The notes under the pieces are model-generated. The model had not been told where the DNA came from. It ran no database searches and saw nothing but the letters and a program-made list of their open reading frames with translations. 64,000 nucleotides of DNA from Nonomuraea rhodomycinica. Lineage in GTDB: Bacteria; Actinomycetota; Actinomycetes; Streptosporangiales; Streptosporangiaceae. The translations under genes and the position numbers were made by a program. Shown here piece after piece: positions 43,253-51,852 of the stretch; the first letter of the stretch is position 1; every line of letters starts with the position of its first letter. Where the stretch lies: assembly GCF_013363995.1 (NCBI RefSeq), contig NZ_JABWGO010000002.1, positions 1-64,000 of the forward strand, read 5' to 3'.

Positions 43253-44170
43253 TCAGGTGCGGCGCAGGCGCACCCGCCGGACGGAGTGATCGGCGCCCTT
43301 CTGCAGGACGAGGTCGGCGCGGCCCCGGGTCGGGGCGATGTTCTCGACGAGGTTGCGCTCGTTGATGTCGCGCCAGACGTCGACGGCGAACGTCGTGGCC
43401 TCCTCGTACGACAGTTCGGCGATGTACCGGAAGTACGACTTGGGGTCCTCGAAGGCGGTGCGGCGCAGCTTGTGGAAGCGCTCGACGTACCAGGTGCGGA
43501 TGTCCTCGACCTTGGCGTCCACGTAGATGGAGAAGTCGAAGTAGTCGTTGACCGCGAGCGAGGTGGGCGGGGCCGGCTGGAGCACGTTCAGCCCCTCGAT
43601 GATGAGGATGTCCGGGCTGGTCACGCTCTGGCTCGCGCCGGGGACGATGTCGTACTCCAGGTGGCTGTAGATCGGGGCCTTCACCTCGGCCGCCCCGGCC
43701 TTCACCTCCGCCACGAACCGGACCAGCGCCCTGCGGTCGTAGCTCTCGGGGAAGCCCTTGCGGTGCATGATGCCCTTGGCCTCCAGCACCGCGTTCGGGT
43801 AGAGGAAGCTGTCGGTGGTGATCAGCTCGACGTGCGGGTGCTCGGGCCAGCGGGCCAGCAGCGTGTGCAGCAGTCGCGCCGTGGTGGACTTGCCGACCGC
43901 GACGCTGCCCGCGATGCCCAGGATGTACGGCACCCGCCGCTCGGAGTGGCCGAGGAACGCGCTGAGCACGCTACTGCGCTGCTTGGACCCCGTGTAGTGC
44001 AGGTTCAGCAGCCGGGTCAGGGGGAGGTAGATGTCGGTGACCTCGACCAGGTCGATGGGGTCGTCGAGGCCGCGCAGCTCTTCCAGCTCTTCTGCGGTGA
44101 GAGTCAAGGGCGTGTTCTTGCGGAGATCGCTCCACTGCTCCCTGCTCAGTTCCACGTAGCCGTTGTTCAC
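43253..44170 (-). CDS. coaA: type I pantothenate kinase
   Basis: A 305-residue kinase for the first step of coenzyme A synthesis. The P-loop GSVAVGKST spans residues 88-96; [20 protein letters not shown] and [19 protein letters not shown] are signature segments of prokaryotic type I PanK. Length and motifs are complete. The gene is divergent from the PhoX-like gene across a 213-nt region with DnaA-box-like sites. Confidence 0.97.
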   Translation of the reverse strand: MNNGYVELSREQWSDLRKNTPLTLTAEELEELRGLDDPIDLVEVTDIYLPLTRLLNLHYTGSKQRSSVLSAFLGHSERRVPYILGIAGSVAVGKSTTARLLHTLLARWPEHPHVELITTDSFLYPNAVLEAKGIMHRKGFPESYDRRALVRFVAEVKAGAAEVKAPIYSHLEYDIVPGASQSVTSPDILIIEGLNVLQPAPPTSLAVNDYFDFSIYVDAKVEDIRTWYVERFHKLRRTAFEDPKSYFRYIAELSYEEATTFAVDVWRDINERNLVENIAPTRGRADLVLQKGADHSVRRVRLRRT

Positions 44171-44220
44171 CTAGGCAGCGTAGCGACGCCGCCCGCGTCC
44201 GGTTCGGCGGGGTGGGGGAG

Positions 44221-44251
44221 TTGTCCACAGCCTGTGGATGAACCTGTGGGG
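44221..44251. promoter_or_regulatory. cluster of DnaA-box-like sites between coaA and the PhoX-like gene
   Basis: TTGTCCACA (44221-44229) is identical to the actinobacterial DnaA-box consensus. An inverted TGTGGATGA (44233-44241) faces it across 3 nt (TCCACAG C CTGTGGA palindrome), and a third partial box CTGTGGGG follows. They sit in the divergent promoter region. This is not an origin arrangement; it may be a DnaA-regulated promoter or chance. Confidence 0.45.
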
Positions 44252-44383
44252 ATTATCGACAGTCAGTTCGGGGAAAGGTGCGCGTTCCCTCGCCGTCGGC
44301 CCCTGGCCATCTCCCCGAAACCGGGCGTGCCGGGGAACCCGGGCGGTTACTGTTCGGGGAAGCCAGTGTCCCCGGGAGGGTTC

Positions 44384-45802
44384 ATGGACCGTCGTCGCTT
44401 CCTGGCCAGGGCCGCCGTGGCGGCCGCCGCCGGCATCGCCGGGCCGTTCGCGGGCGTCGCCTGCGCGGCCGAACAGGGCGGGGTCACCCAGGTGAAGGGC
44501 TACGGCCCGCTGAAGCCCGTACGCGACAAGCGCGACGGCGAGGTGCGCCTCCACCTGCCCGACGGGTTCGCCTACCGCTCCTTCAACGAGGCGGGCAGCA
44601 GATTCCCCGACGGCTCGATCGTCCCCGGACGCCACGACGGCATGGCGGCGTTCGCCGGGCCGCGCGACACCGCGTACCTCGTGCGCAACCACGAGGTCGG
44701 CGGCCCCGTCGGCGCCTTCGGCGACAAGGACAAGGCCTACGACCCGATGGCGGGCGGCGGCACCGTCACCCTCCAGGTCACCCGGCACGGCGAGGTGCTC
44801 AAGGCCGCCCCGTCGCTCAACGGCACCATGCTCAACTGCTCCGGCGGCCCCATGCCCTGGAAGGCGTGGGTGAGCTGCGAGGAGACCGTCAACGGGCCCG
44901 ACGTCGGCGACGACCACACCGGCGGCGACAACTCCAAGCTCACCCGCAGGCACGGCTACGTCTTCGAGGTGCCCGTGACCGGCGCCGCGACGGCCAGGCC
45001 GATCAGGTCGGCCGGGCGGTTCGCGCACGAGTCGGCCGCCTTCGACCCCGAGTCGGGCGCGCTCTACCTCACCGAGGACTGCTTCAGCTTCCCCTCCGGC
45101 CTCTACCGCTACCTGCCGCCCGAGCACCCGCTCAAGGCCGGCCGCCTCCTCGACGGCGGCAGGCTCCAGATGCTGGCCGTCAAGGGCTCCCCGCGCGAGG
45201 ACCTGTCCGCGGGCCAGCGCCACGGCGCCTCCTACGCCACCGCCTGGGTGGACATCGACGAGCCCGACCCGCGCTTCACCGGGAAGCCGTCGAACGACGA
45301 GGCCGTCCAGGCGGTCGGCAGGCAGGGCCGGGCCGAGGGCGCCGCGATCTTCTCCCGGCTCGAAGGCGCGATCCACCACCAGGGCACCATCTACTTCGTC
45401 TCCACCCAGGGCGGCGCCACCGCGCCGGGAGACACGGCCCCCTCCGGGTTCGGCAAGGGCCGCGGCCAGGTCTGGGCGTACGAGACGTGGAGCGGCCGGC
45501 TGCGGCTCGTCTACGAGTCGCCCCGTTCCACCGTCCTGGACCTGCCCGACAACGTGACGGCCAGCCCCCGCGGCACCCTCGTGCTGTGCGAGGACGGCGA
45601 CGGTGACAACTACCTGCGCGGCCTGACCCGGCACGGCGAGCTGTTCGACTTCTGCCGCATGGAGCCCGTCGCGGGCGACCCGGGCGCGGAGTTCGCCGGC
45701 TCCACGTTCGGCCCCGGCGGTCACACCCTGTACGTGAACGTCCAGTCCACGCACGGCATGTCGTTCGCCATCTGGGGGCCGTGGCAGCGCGGTGCCTTCT
45801 GA
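44384..45802 (+). CDS. PhoX/DUF839-type TAT-exported phosphatase-like protein
   Basis: A 472-residue protein. The N terminus MDRRRFLARAAVAAAAGIAG is a twin-arginine signal with a hydrophobic stretch and a likely cleavage near ACAAE. The mature part has the DUF839/PhoX signature VRNHEVGG, WVSCEETVNG, RFAHESAAFDPESGALYLTE, and EDGDGDNYLRGLT, i.e. the acidic residues that bind Ca/Fe in PhoX. GGGAGG precedes the ATG at 44384. The likely role is an extracytoplasmic alkaline phosphatase; the substrate and phosphate regulation cannot be seen, and no clear PHO box was found. Confidence 0.88.
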   Translation: MDRRRFLARAAVAAAAGIAGPFAGVACAAEQGGVTQVKGYGPLKPVRDKRDGEVRLHLPDGFAYRSFNEAGSRFPDGSIVPGRHDGMAAFAGPRDTAYLVRNHEVGGPVGAFGDKDKAYDPMAGGGTVTLQVTRHGEVLKAAPSLNGTMLNCSGGPMPWKAWVSCEETVNGPDVGDDHTGGDNSKLTRRHGYVFEVPVTGAATARPIRSAGRFAHESAAFDPESGALYLTEDCFSFPSGLYRYLPPEHPLKAGRLLDGGRLQMLAVKGSPREDLSAGQRHGASYATAWVDIDEPDPRFTGKPSNDEAVQAVGRQGRAEGAAIFSRLEGAIHHQGTIYFVSTQGGATAPGDTAPSGFGKGRGQVWAYETWSGRLRLVYESPRSTVLDLPDNVTASPRGTLVLCEDGDGDNYLRGLTRHGELFDFCRMEPVAGDPGAEFAGSTFGPGGHTLYVNVQSTHGMSFAIWGPWQRGAF

Positions 45803-45824
45803 CGCGCCCGGCTAGCCTGGGGAC

Positions 45825-46175
45825 ATGATCCTGGGCATCGGGGTGGACGTGGTGGACATCGCCCGGTTCGAGGCCACGCTGGAGCGTACGCCGGGCCTGC
45901 GGACGCGGCTGTTCACCGAGCGCGAGCGCGACCTGCCGGTGCGGTCGCTGGCCGCCCGCTTCGCCGCGAAGGAGGCCGTGGCCAAGGCGCTCGGCGGCCC
46001 CAAGGGGGTCGGCCACCTGGAGGCCGAGGTGCGCCGCGGCGAGAGCGGCCGGCCGGAGCTGCACGTCACCGGCCGCGCCGCCGAGGTCGCCTACGAGCTC
46101 GGCGTCAAGCGCTGGCACCTTTCCCTCACCCACGACGCGGGCGTCGCCGTGGCCTACGTGATCGCGGAGGGATAG
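45825..46175 (+). CDS. acpS: holo-[acyl carrier protein] synthase
   Basis: A 116-residue AcpS-type phosphopantetheinyl transferase that transfers 4'-phosphopantetheine from CoA to [23 protein letters not shown] carries the Mg-binding Asp, and [19 protein letters not shown] the catalytic Glu/Lys segment; [15 protein letters not shown] ends the fold. It starts 22 nt after the PhoX-like gene and 9 nt before nnr. Confidence 0.97.
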   Translation: MILGIGVDVVDIARFEATLERTPGLRTRLFTERERDLPVRSLAARFAAKEAVAKALGGPKGVGHLEAEVRRGESGRPELHVTGRAAEVAYELGVKRWHLSLTHDAGVAVAYVIAEG

Positions 46176-46184
46176 CTTCGGATC

Positions 46185-47651
46185 ATGCGCACCGCCTACA
46201 CCGCCGACCAGATCAGAGCCGCGGAGCACGAGCTCATGGCCCGCCTGCCCGAGGGCACGCTCATGCAGCGCGCCGCGTCCGGGCTCGCCGCCGCCTGCGC
46301 GGCGATGCTCGGCAAGGTGTACGGCAGCCGCGTGACCCTGCTCGTGGGCAGCGGCGACAACGGCGGCGACGCCCTGTACGCGGGGGCGCTGCTCGCCCGG
46401 CGCGGCGCCCGGGTCGAGGCCGTGCTCGCGGGCGGCCGGACCCACGAGGCCGGGCTGGAGGCGTTCCTGCTGGCCGGCGGCCGCACGGCCGGGGACGGCG
46501 CGGCTGGCGCTGAGGCGGTCGAGCGGGCCGACCTCATCGTGGACGGGCTCGTCGGCATCGGGGCGAGCGGGCCGCTGCGCGAGCCGTACTGGGGGCTCGC
46601 CCGGGCGGCCAACGCCGCGGCGGCGCCCACGGTCGCCGTGGACGTGCCCAGCGGCGTGGACGCGAGCAGCGGCCGGGTGGAGGGCGCCGCCGTCGAGGCC
46701 GCGCTGACCGTGACCATGGGGGCGCGCAAGACCGGCCTGCTCGTCGACCCGGGAGCCGCCCTGGCCGGCGAGGTGGAGCTGGTCGACATCGGGCTCGGCC
46801 CCTACCTGCCCGACCCCGACGTCGTCGGGCTCACCGGCGCCGACGTGGCCGCCCTGCTGCCGCGCCCGGCGGCGGAGAGCGACAAGTACCGCAGGGGAGT
46901 GGTCGGCGTCGTCGCCGGCAGCGACCAGTACACCGGCGCGGCCGTGCTCGCCGTCGGCGGCGCCCTGCTGGCCGGCGCCGGCATGGTCCGCTACGCCGGT
47001 CCGGGCGAGCCGGTGGCGCAGGTGCGCGCCCACTGGCCCGAGGCGGTGGTCACGGAGCTGGAGCGGCCCTCGCTCGACGGCGTCGGCCGGGTGCAGGCGT
47101 GGGTGGTCGGCCCCGGGCTCGGCACCGGCGACTGGGCGCGGGAGATGCTCGCTCAGGTGCTGGCGAGCGACGTGCCCGTGCTCGTCGACGCCGACGGGCT
47201 CACCCTCGTCGCCCGGGAGCGCGACCTGCTCGGCCGCGAGGCGCCCGTGCTGGTCACCCCGCACGCCGGTGAGCTGTCGCGGCTCACGGGCGCCGGGCGC
47301 GAGGAGATCGAGGCCGACCGGCTGAGGCACGCGCGCGACGCCGCGGCCGATCTCGGGGTGACCGTGCTGCTCAAGGGGTCCACCACGGTCGTGGCCGAGC
47401 CGGACCGGCCGGTACGCGTCAACGGCACCGGCACCGCGTGGCTGGCCACGGGCGGCACCGGCGACGTGCTGTCCGGAGTGGCGGGGGCGCTGCTCGCCCA
47501 GGGGCTCGGCTGCTACGACGCGGGCTCCTGCGCGGCGTACCTGCACGGGCTGGCCGGGCGGATCGCCTCCTCCGGCGCGCCGCTGCACGCGGCGGGCGTG
47601 GCGGCGGCCGTGCCGGCGGCGATCCGCGAACTGACGAGCCGGTCCTCTTGA
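46185..47651 (+). CDS. nnr: bifunctional NAD(P)H-hydrate repair enzyme
   Basis: A 488-residue fusion. The N-terminal YjeF_N domain (about residues 1-205; LVGSGDNGGDALYAGALLA, DVPSGVDASSGRV) is the NAD(P)HX epimerase. The C-terminal ribokinase-like domain (about 215-485; KYRRGVVGVVAGSDQYTGAA, LVTPHAGELSRL and GTGTAWLATGGTGDVLSGVA) is the ADP-dependent dehydratase. Together they repair hydrated NAD(P)H. Lies between acpS and alr, as in other actinobacteria. Confidence 0.96.
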   Translation: MRTAYTADQIRAAEHELMARLPEGTLMQRAASGLAAACAAMLGKVYGSRVTLLVGSGDNGGDALYAGALLARRGARVEAVLAGGRTHEAGLEAFLLAGGRTAGDGAAGAEAVERADLIVDGLVGIGASGPLREPYWGLARAANAAAAPTVAVDVPSGVDASSGRVEGAAVEAALTVTMGARKTGLLVDPGAALAGEVELVDIGLGPYLPDPDVVGLTGADVAALLPRPAAESDKYRRGVVGVVAGSDQYTGAAVLAVGGALLAGAGMVRYAGPGEPVAQVRAHWPEAVVTELERPSLDGVGRVQAWVVGPGLGTGDWAREMLAQVLASDVPVLVDADGLTLVARERDLLGREAPVLVTPHAGELSRLTGAGREEIEADRLRHARDAAADLGVTVLLKGSTTVVAEPDRPVRVNGTGTAWLATGGTGDVLSGVAGALLAQGLGCYDAGSCAAYLHGLAGRIASSGAPLHAAGVAAAVPAAIRELTSRSS

Positions 47652-47698
47652 TCGGCGAATGAGGCCCGGCCGCCGGGGCGAGCTGCCAGACTGGAGAG

Positions 47699-48844
47699 AT
47701 GGGATTCCCGATGGCGACGCCCGCGCAGGCGCGGGTCGACCTGGCCGCGATCGAGCGCAACGTGGCGCTGCTCAAGGAGCGCGCAGGCGGCGCCGAGCTG
47801 ATGGGCGCCGTCAAGGCCGACGCCTACGGGCACGGTCTCGTGCCGTGCTCCGAGGCCGTCCTCGCGGGCGGGGCGAGCCGGCTCGGCACCGCGTTCATCC
47901 GGGAGGCGCTGGCCCTGCGCGCGGCCGGCGTCACGGCGCCGGTGCTGTCGTGGATCATCGGCCCCGGCGAGCCGGTCGCGGAGGCGCTCGAGGCCGACGT
48001 CGAGCTGTCGGCCTCCGCCGAGACCACCCTGGACGAGATCGCCGCCGCCGCCCGGCGCACCGGCCGCACCGCCCGCATGCACCTGGAGGCCGACACCGGC
48101 ATGAGCCGGGGCGGCGCGCCGCTCGCCGCCTGGCCCGGCCTGCTGGACCGGGCGGTCCGGCTCCAGGCCGAGGGCGCCATCGAGATCATCGGCCTGTGGT
48201 CGCACTTCGCGTGCGCCGACATCCCCGGCCACCCGTCGATCGGGGCGCAGCTCGACGCGTTCGAGGCCGCGCTCAAGCTGGCCGAGCAGGCGGGCGCGGG
48301 CGGCTCCCACGTCATCCGCCACCTCGCCAACTCCGCCGCGATCATGACGCTGCCGCGGTCCCACTTCGACATGGTCCGCGCCGGCATCGCGATGTACGGG
48401 CTGAGCCCCGTCCCCGAGCTGGGCGACTTCGGCCTGCGCCCGGCGATGACGCTGCTCGCGCGGCTGGCGCTGGTCAAGCAGGTGCCCGCCGGCTCCGGCG
48501 TCTCGTACGGGCACCTGCACGTCACCGAGCGCGAGACCCGGCTCGGCCTGGTCCCGCTCGGCTACGCCGACGGCGTGCTGCGGCACGCGACCGGCCGGGC
48601 CGAGGTGCTGGCCGCGGGCCGCCGCAGGCCCGTGACCGGCCGCGTGTGCATGGACCAGTTCATGATCGACCTGGGCGACGACCTGCCGGCCGACGGCGAG
48701 GAGGTCGTGCTGTTCGGCCCTGGGGGGAGGGGCGAGCCCACCGCCCAGGAGTGGGCGGATAACCTCGGCACCATCACACATGAGATCGTGACGAGGATCG
48801 GCGCGCGGGTGCCGCGGGTCCACGTGCGCGACAGCCAGGAGTGA
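47699..48844 (+). CDS. alr: alanine racemase
   Basis: A 381-residue PLP enzyme making D-alanine for peptidoglycan. The PLP lysine is Lys39 in GAVKADAYGHGLV; the opposing tyrosine is in SGVSYGHLHVTERETRLGLV; GIAMYGLSP and GRVCMDQFMIDLGD are conserved. An ATG at 47711 (MATPAQARVDL) is an alternative start. D-cycloserine sensitivity was not assessed. Confidence 0.97.
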   Translation: MGFPMATPAQARVDLAAIERNVALLKERAGGAELMGAVKADAYGHGLVPCSEAVLAGGASRLGTAFIREALALRAAGVTAPVLSWIIGPGEPVAEALEADVELSASAETTLDEIAAAARRTGRTARMHLEADTGMSRGGAPLAAWPGLLDRAVRLQAEGAIEIIGLWSHFACADIPGHPSIGAQLDAFEAALKLAEQAGAGGSHVIRHLANSAAIMTLPRSHFDMVRAGIAMYGLSPVPELGDFGLRPAMTLLARLALVKQVPAGSGVSYGHLHVTERETRLGLVPLGYADGVLRHATGRAEVLAAGRRRPVTGRVCMDQFMIDLGDDLPADGEEVVLFGPGGRGEPTAQEWADNLGTITHEIVTRIGARVPRVHVRDSQE

Positions 48845-48861
48845 GAAGGGGGCGCGGGGAC

Positions 48862-49911
48862 ATGACCACGACGACGCGTCGCAAGGTCGGCATCGCCGGA
48901 GCCATCGTCGGCGCCGCGTCGGCGGGTGTCGCGGCGGTGACACTGGCCAAGCGCTACGCGGTGGGCCGGATCAGGTTGCGCCCCGACGCCGAGCTGGCCG
49001 AGCCGTTCGGCGAACTGAAGGGGCGGGAGCGCGTGCTCACCACCTCTGACGGGGTCTCTCTGCACGTGGAGATCGACGGGCCTGAGGACGCGCCGTTGAC
49101 CGTCGTCTTCTGCCACGGCTACTGCCTCAACCTGGAGTCCTGGCACTACCAGCGCCGCGACCTGCGCGAGAGCCACCGGATCGTGGCGTGGGACCTGCGC
49201 TCCCACGGCCGCTCCGAGCGCGCCGCCGCCGAGGACACCACGATCGACCGGCTCGGCGACGACCTGGCCGAGCTGCTCGAACGGTTCGTGCCCGGCCCGT
49301 GCGTCCTCGTCGGCCACTCCATGGGCGGCATGACGATCATGGCGCTGGCCGACCGCCGTCCCGAGCTGTTCGGCGACCGGATCAAGGGCGTGGCGCTCAT
49401 CGGCACCTCGGCGGGCAAGCTCGCCGAGGTCACGCTGGGCCTGCCCGCCCTGGTGTCCAAGGTGGTCCACAAGGTGGCGCCGGGCGCGGTGTCCATGCTG
49501 GGACGCCGGGGGGCGCTCGTCGACCGCACCCGCCACGCGGGCAGCGACATCGCGTTCCTCATCACCCGCTACGTCGGCTTCGGCGACTCCAAGAACGTCA
49601 GCCCCACCCTGGTCGACTTCGCCGAGACCATGATCAGGGCGACGCCCACCGAGGTGATCGCCGACTTCTACCCGGCGCTGATGAACCACGACAAGCTGTC
49701 CGCGCTGCACGTCCTCGACCCCGTCCCGACCGCCATCCTCGTCGGCGACAAGGACTGGCTGACCCCGCCCGACCACAGCCGCGCCATGGCGGCCGCCCTG
49801 CCCAAGGCCCAGCTGACCGAGGTGCCCGACACCTCCCACCTGATCCAGCTCGAACGGCCGGGCGTGGTCAACGACGCGCTGCGCGACCTGATCAAGAGAG
49901 TGGAGTTGTAG
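48862..49911 (+). CDS. alpha/beta-hydrolase, membrane-anchored
   Basis: A 349-residue hydrolase. The N-terminal helix (IAGAIVGAASAGVAAVTLA) is a probable signal anchor. The fold has the nucleophile elbow GHSMGG (Ser), the oxyanion-hole HGYCLN, DLRSHGRSER, and a late Asp (VGDKDWLTPPDHS) and His (TSHLIQLERP). Substrate unknown. In actinobacteria this gene sits between alr and tsaE, as here. I use the ATG at 48862; a GTG at 48841 overlaps the alr stop but lacks a properly spaced ribosome site. Confidence 0.9.
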   Translation: MTTTTRRKVGIAGAIVGAASAGVAAVTLAKRYAVGRIRLRPDAELAEPFGELKGRERVLTTSDGVSLHVEIDGPEDAPLTVVFCHGYCLNLESWHYQRRDLRESHRIVAWDLRSHGRSERAAAEDTTIDRLGDDLAELLERFVPGPCVLVGHSMGGMTIMALADRRPELFGDRIKGVALIGTSAGKLAEVTLGLPALVSKVVHKVAPGAVSMLGRRGALVDRTRHAGSDIAFLITRYVGFGDSKNVSPTLVDFAETMIRATPTEVIADFYPALMNHDKLSALHVLDPVPTAILVGDKDWLTPPDHSRAMAAALPKAQLTEVPDTSHLIQLERPGVVNDALRDLIKRVEL

Positions 49912-49928
49912 AGAGTGGGGGAGTCGCG

Positions 49929-50381
49929 GTGAACGCCGAGCGGTTGCCGACCGCCGAGGACATGCGCGCGTACGGGACCCGGCTGGCGGCCCGGCTGCGC
50001 CCCGGCGACCTGGTGGTCCTGTCGGGGCCGCTGGGCGCCGGCAAGACGACGCTGGTGCAGGGCATCGCCGAGGGCCTGAAGGTGCGCGGCCCGATCACCT
50101 CGCCGACGTTCGTGATCGCCAGGGTCCACCCGTCCCTGCGCCAGGGGCCGCCCCTCGTCCACGTCGACGCCTACCGGCTCGGCGGCGACCTGGAGGTGGA
50201 CGACCTCGACCTCGACGCCTCGCTGGAGGAGTCGGTCACCGTCGTCGAGTGGGGCGAGGGACTCGTCGAGGGCCTGTCCGAGGACCGCCTGGAGATCCAC
50301 ATCGACCGCGAGACGGGCGACGACGCCCGCGTCGTGACCCTGCGGGGAGTCGGCGCGCGCTGGTCCGGCGACTCCGGCTGA
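49929..50381 (+). CDS. tsaE: tRNA t6A synthesis ATPase TsaE
   Basis: A 150-residue ATPase that cycles the TsaB-TsaD complex making threonylcarbamoyladenosine in ANN-decoding tRNAs. Walker A is SGPLGAGKTTLVQGIAEGL, the switch segment is SPTFVIARVHP, and DAYRLGG and VVEWGEGL are conserved. The GTG at 49929 is preceded by GGGGGAG. Its partners tsaB, rimI and tsaD are at 52890-55001, with the sortase pair and a kinase in between. Confidence 0.94.
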   Translation: MNAERLPTAEDMRAYGTRLAARLRPGDLVVLSGPLGAGKTTLVQGIAEGLKVRGPITSPTFVIARVHPSLRQGPPLVHVDAYRLGGDLEVDDLDLDASLEESVTVVEWGEGLVEGLSEDRLEIHIDRETGDDARVVTLRGVGARWSGDSG

Positions 50382-50580
50382 CCCGACACGCCGGTTGAGC
50401 GGCGACAAGAGTAAAACGCGGGTCAACGCCCGGCAATGCTGTCACCCTTGACGTATCTCGCCGATGACGGAAAACATGATCGTTGGTGATGGATTCCCCC
50501 AGAATTTCTGGGTATCAGGAGGGGCAGCGTCCACCTTTCTGGTGGATGCTTGGTGCAAGACGGCGAAGTGGGGTGCGCTG
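50382..50580 (+). promoter_or_regulatory. gap with possible promoter upstream of the sortase pair
   Basis: 200 nt without an assured gene. TTGACG (50448-50453) is a good -35, but the best -10 candidates (aaacat, catgat) are poorly spaced. The open frame that starts at 50464 would translate atypical sequence before the secreted protein's signal; I treat this part as untranslated. Confidence 0.35.
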
Positions 50581-51246
50581 GTGCTCGGTGTCAGACGACT
50601 CGCGTCCGCGGGAGCCATCCTCATGGTCGGCGCACTGGGCTGCTCCGCCCAGGCCGAGAGCAGCCCCACAGCCACACCGACGGCCACCGCCACGGCGACC
50701 ACGACCGCCACGAGCACCGCCACCACGACGGCCACGGCCCCGGCCCGCGCCTCCATCAAGGTCGAGCTCAACCCCGACCGGGTCACCGCCGGCGAGACGT
50801 CGCGGGTCTGGATCCTCGCCAACTGCCCCGTGCCGACCGGCGGCCCCGCCCACACCGGCACCGCCACCTCGCGGGCGTTCCTCAGCGGCGTCCCGCTCAA
50901 CCCGGCCGTCCCGACCCCCGGCGCCAACGCCACCAGCACGCCCAGCCCAGGCCCGTGGGTGCGGGGCGAGGCGCAGGTGTCCGGCACGATCGCGCGCGGC
51001 TCCTACCGCGTGGACGTCAAGTGCGACGGCACCAACGACACCGGCCGCGCCACCCTGCGCGTCGTCCGGGCCGAGCCGCTGCCCAGCGACGTGCCCACCC
51101 GCGCTCCGCGCGCGGGCGGCGGCGGCACGTTCGGCAAGGACGTGGACGAGGGCTCCGGGCTGCCGCTCGGCCCGGCCGGGGTGCTGCTCGGCCTCGCCCT
51201 GGCCGCCGGCATCGGGTTCGCGATCAAGCGCCGCAACCGCGCCTGA
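50581..51246 (+). CDS. surface protein with Thr/Ala linker and C-terminal anchor
   Basis: About 221 residues. The N terminus has a signal sequence (RRLASAGAILMVGALGCSAQ; the GC before SAQA is close to, but not, a good lipobox), then a Thr/Ala/Pro tract (TATPTATATATTTATSTATT), and an Ig-like or carboxypeptidase-like beta domain (SIKVELNPDRVTAGETSRVW, with a Cys pair at NCPVP and VKCDG). A C-terminal LPLGPAGVLLGLALAAGIGF helix and the basic KRRNRA tail form a cell-wall-sorting-like anchor without a canonical LPXTG. Start codon uncertain (GTG 50581; the frame is open to 50464). The partner sortase is 13 nt downstream. Confidence 0.7.
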   Translation: MLGVRRLASAGAILMVGALGCSAQAESSPTATPTATATATTTATSTATTTATAPARASIKVELNPDRVTAGETSRVWILANCPVPTGGPAHTGTATSRAFLSGVPLNPAVPTPGANATSTPSPGPWVRGEAQVSGTIARGSYRVDVKCDGTNDTGRATLRVVRAEPLPSDVPTRAPRAGGGGTFGKDVDEGSGLPLGPAGVLLGLALAAGIGFAIKRRNRA

Positions 51247-51259
51247 CGAGGACGACGCC

Positions 51260-51796
51260 ATGGCACGTCCGGGACGCGTGGTGCTCGCCGGGGCCGCCAC
51301 GGGACTCCTGCTTGTCATGTTCGGCAAGACCCAGTTCGGCACCCAGCAGGCCGCCGCGAAGGTGGTGCCCGAGAGCATCGACATCCCGTCCATCGACGTC
51401 GAGGCCCCGCTGATGAAGCTCGGGCTGACCAAGGACGGCGAGGTGGAGCTGCCGCCGTACGAGAAGCCCAAGGTCGCCGGCTGGTACAGCGGCAGCGCCG
51501 TCCCCGGTGAGAAGGGCGCCTCGGTGATCGTGGGCCACGTCGACACCAAGACCGCGCCCGCCGTGTTCTACAAGCTGCGCAAGCTGCGCAAGGGCGAGCT
51601 CGTGAAGGTGGAGCGCAGCGACGGCAAGGTCGCCAGGTACAAGGTGGACGCCGTCGAGCAGGTCCACAAGGACCGCTTCCCGGCCAGGAAGGTCTACGTG
51701 GACGACGGCCTCAAGCTGGTGACGTGCGGGGGGACGTTCGACTACGCCAAGGGCGAGTACATCGACAACATCATCGTCTACGCCTCCCGCGCCTGA
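51260..51796 (+). CDS. class F-type sortase
   Basis: A 178-residue sortase with an N-terminal membrane anchor (VVLAGAATGLLLVMFG) and a catalytic domain: VPESIDIPSIDVEAPLMKLG, the His in VIVGHVDTKTAPAVF, and Cys in LKLVTCGGTFDYAKGEYID. This order and the TCGG motif are those of class F sortases in actinobacteria. I see no obvious Arg in the segment between the Cys and YASRA, where one is expected; this needs an alignment. GAGGA precedes the ATG. It follows the anchor-bearing surface protein, its likely substrate. Confidence 0.85.
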   Translation: MARPGRVVLAGAATGLLLVMFGKTQFGTQQAAAKVVPESIDIPSIDVEAPLMKLGLTKDGEVELPPYEKPKVAGWYSGSAVPGEKGASVIVGHVDTKTAPAVFYKLRKLRKGELVKVERSDGKVARYKVDAVEQVHKDRFPARKVYVDDGLKLVTCGGTFDYAKGEYIDNIIVYASRA

Positions 51797-51852
51797 CCCC
51801 GCCCCGCGAGTCCCCGCCGGAAAGCAGTTGCGGGGGCCGGGATGATGGGGAC

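Noticed and set aside
44221..44251. Chromosomal origin (oriC)
   Set aside because: Only two or three DnaA-like boxes and no dnaA, dnaN or rpmH nearby; treated as possible regulatory sites instead.
50464..50580. N-terminal extension of the surface protein
   Set aside because: The extra residues do not look like a signal peptide or conserved domain; the GTG at 50581 leads straight into a signal sequence. Uncertain but preferred.
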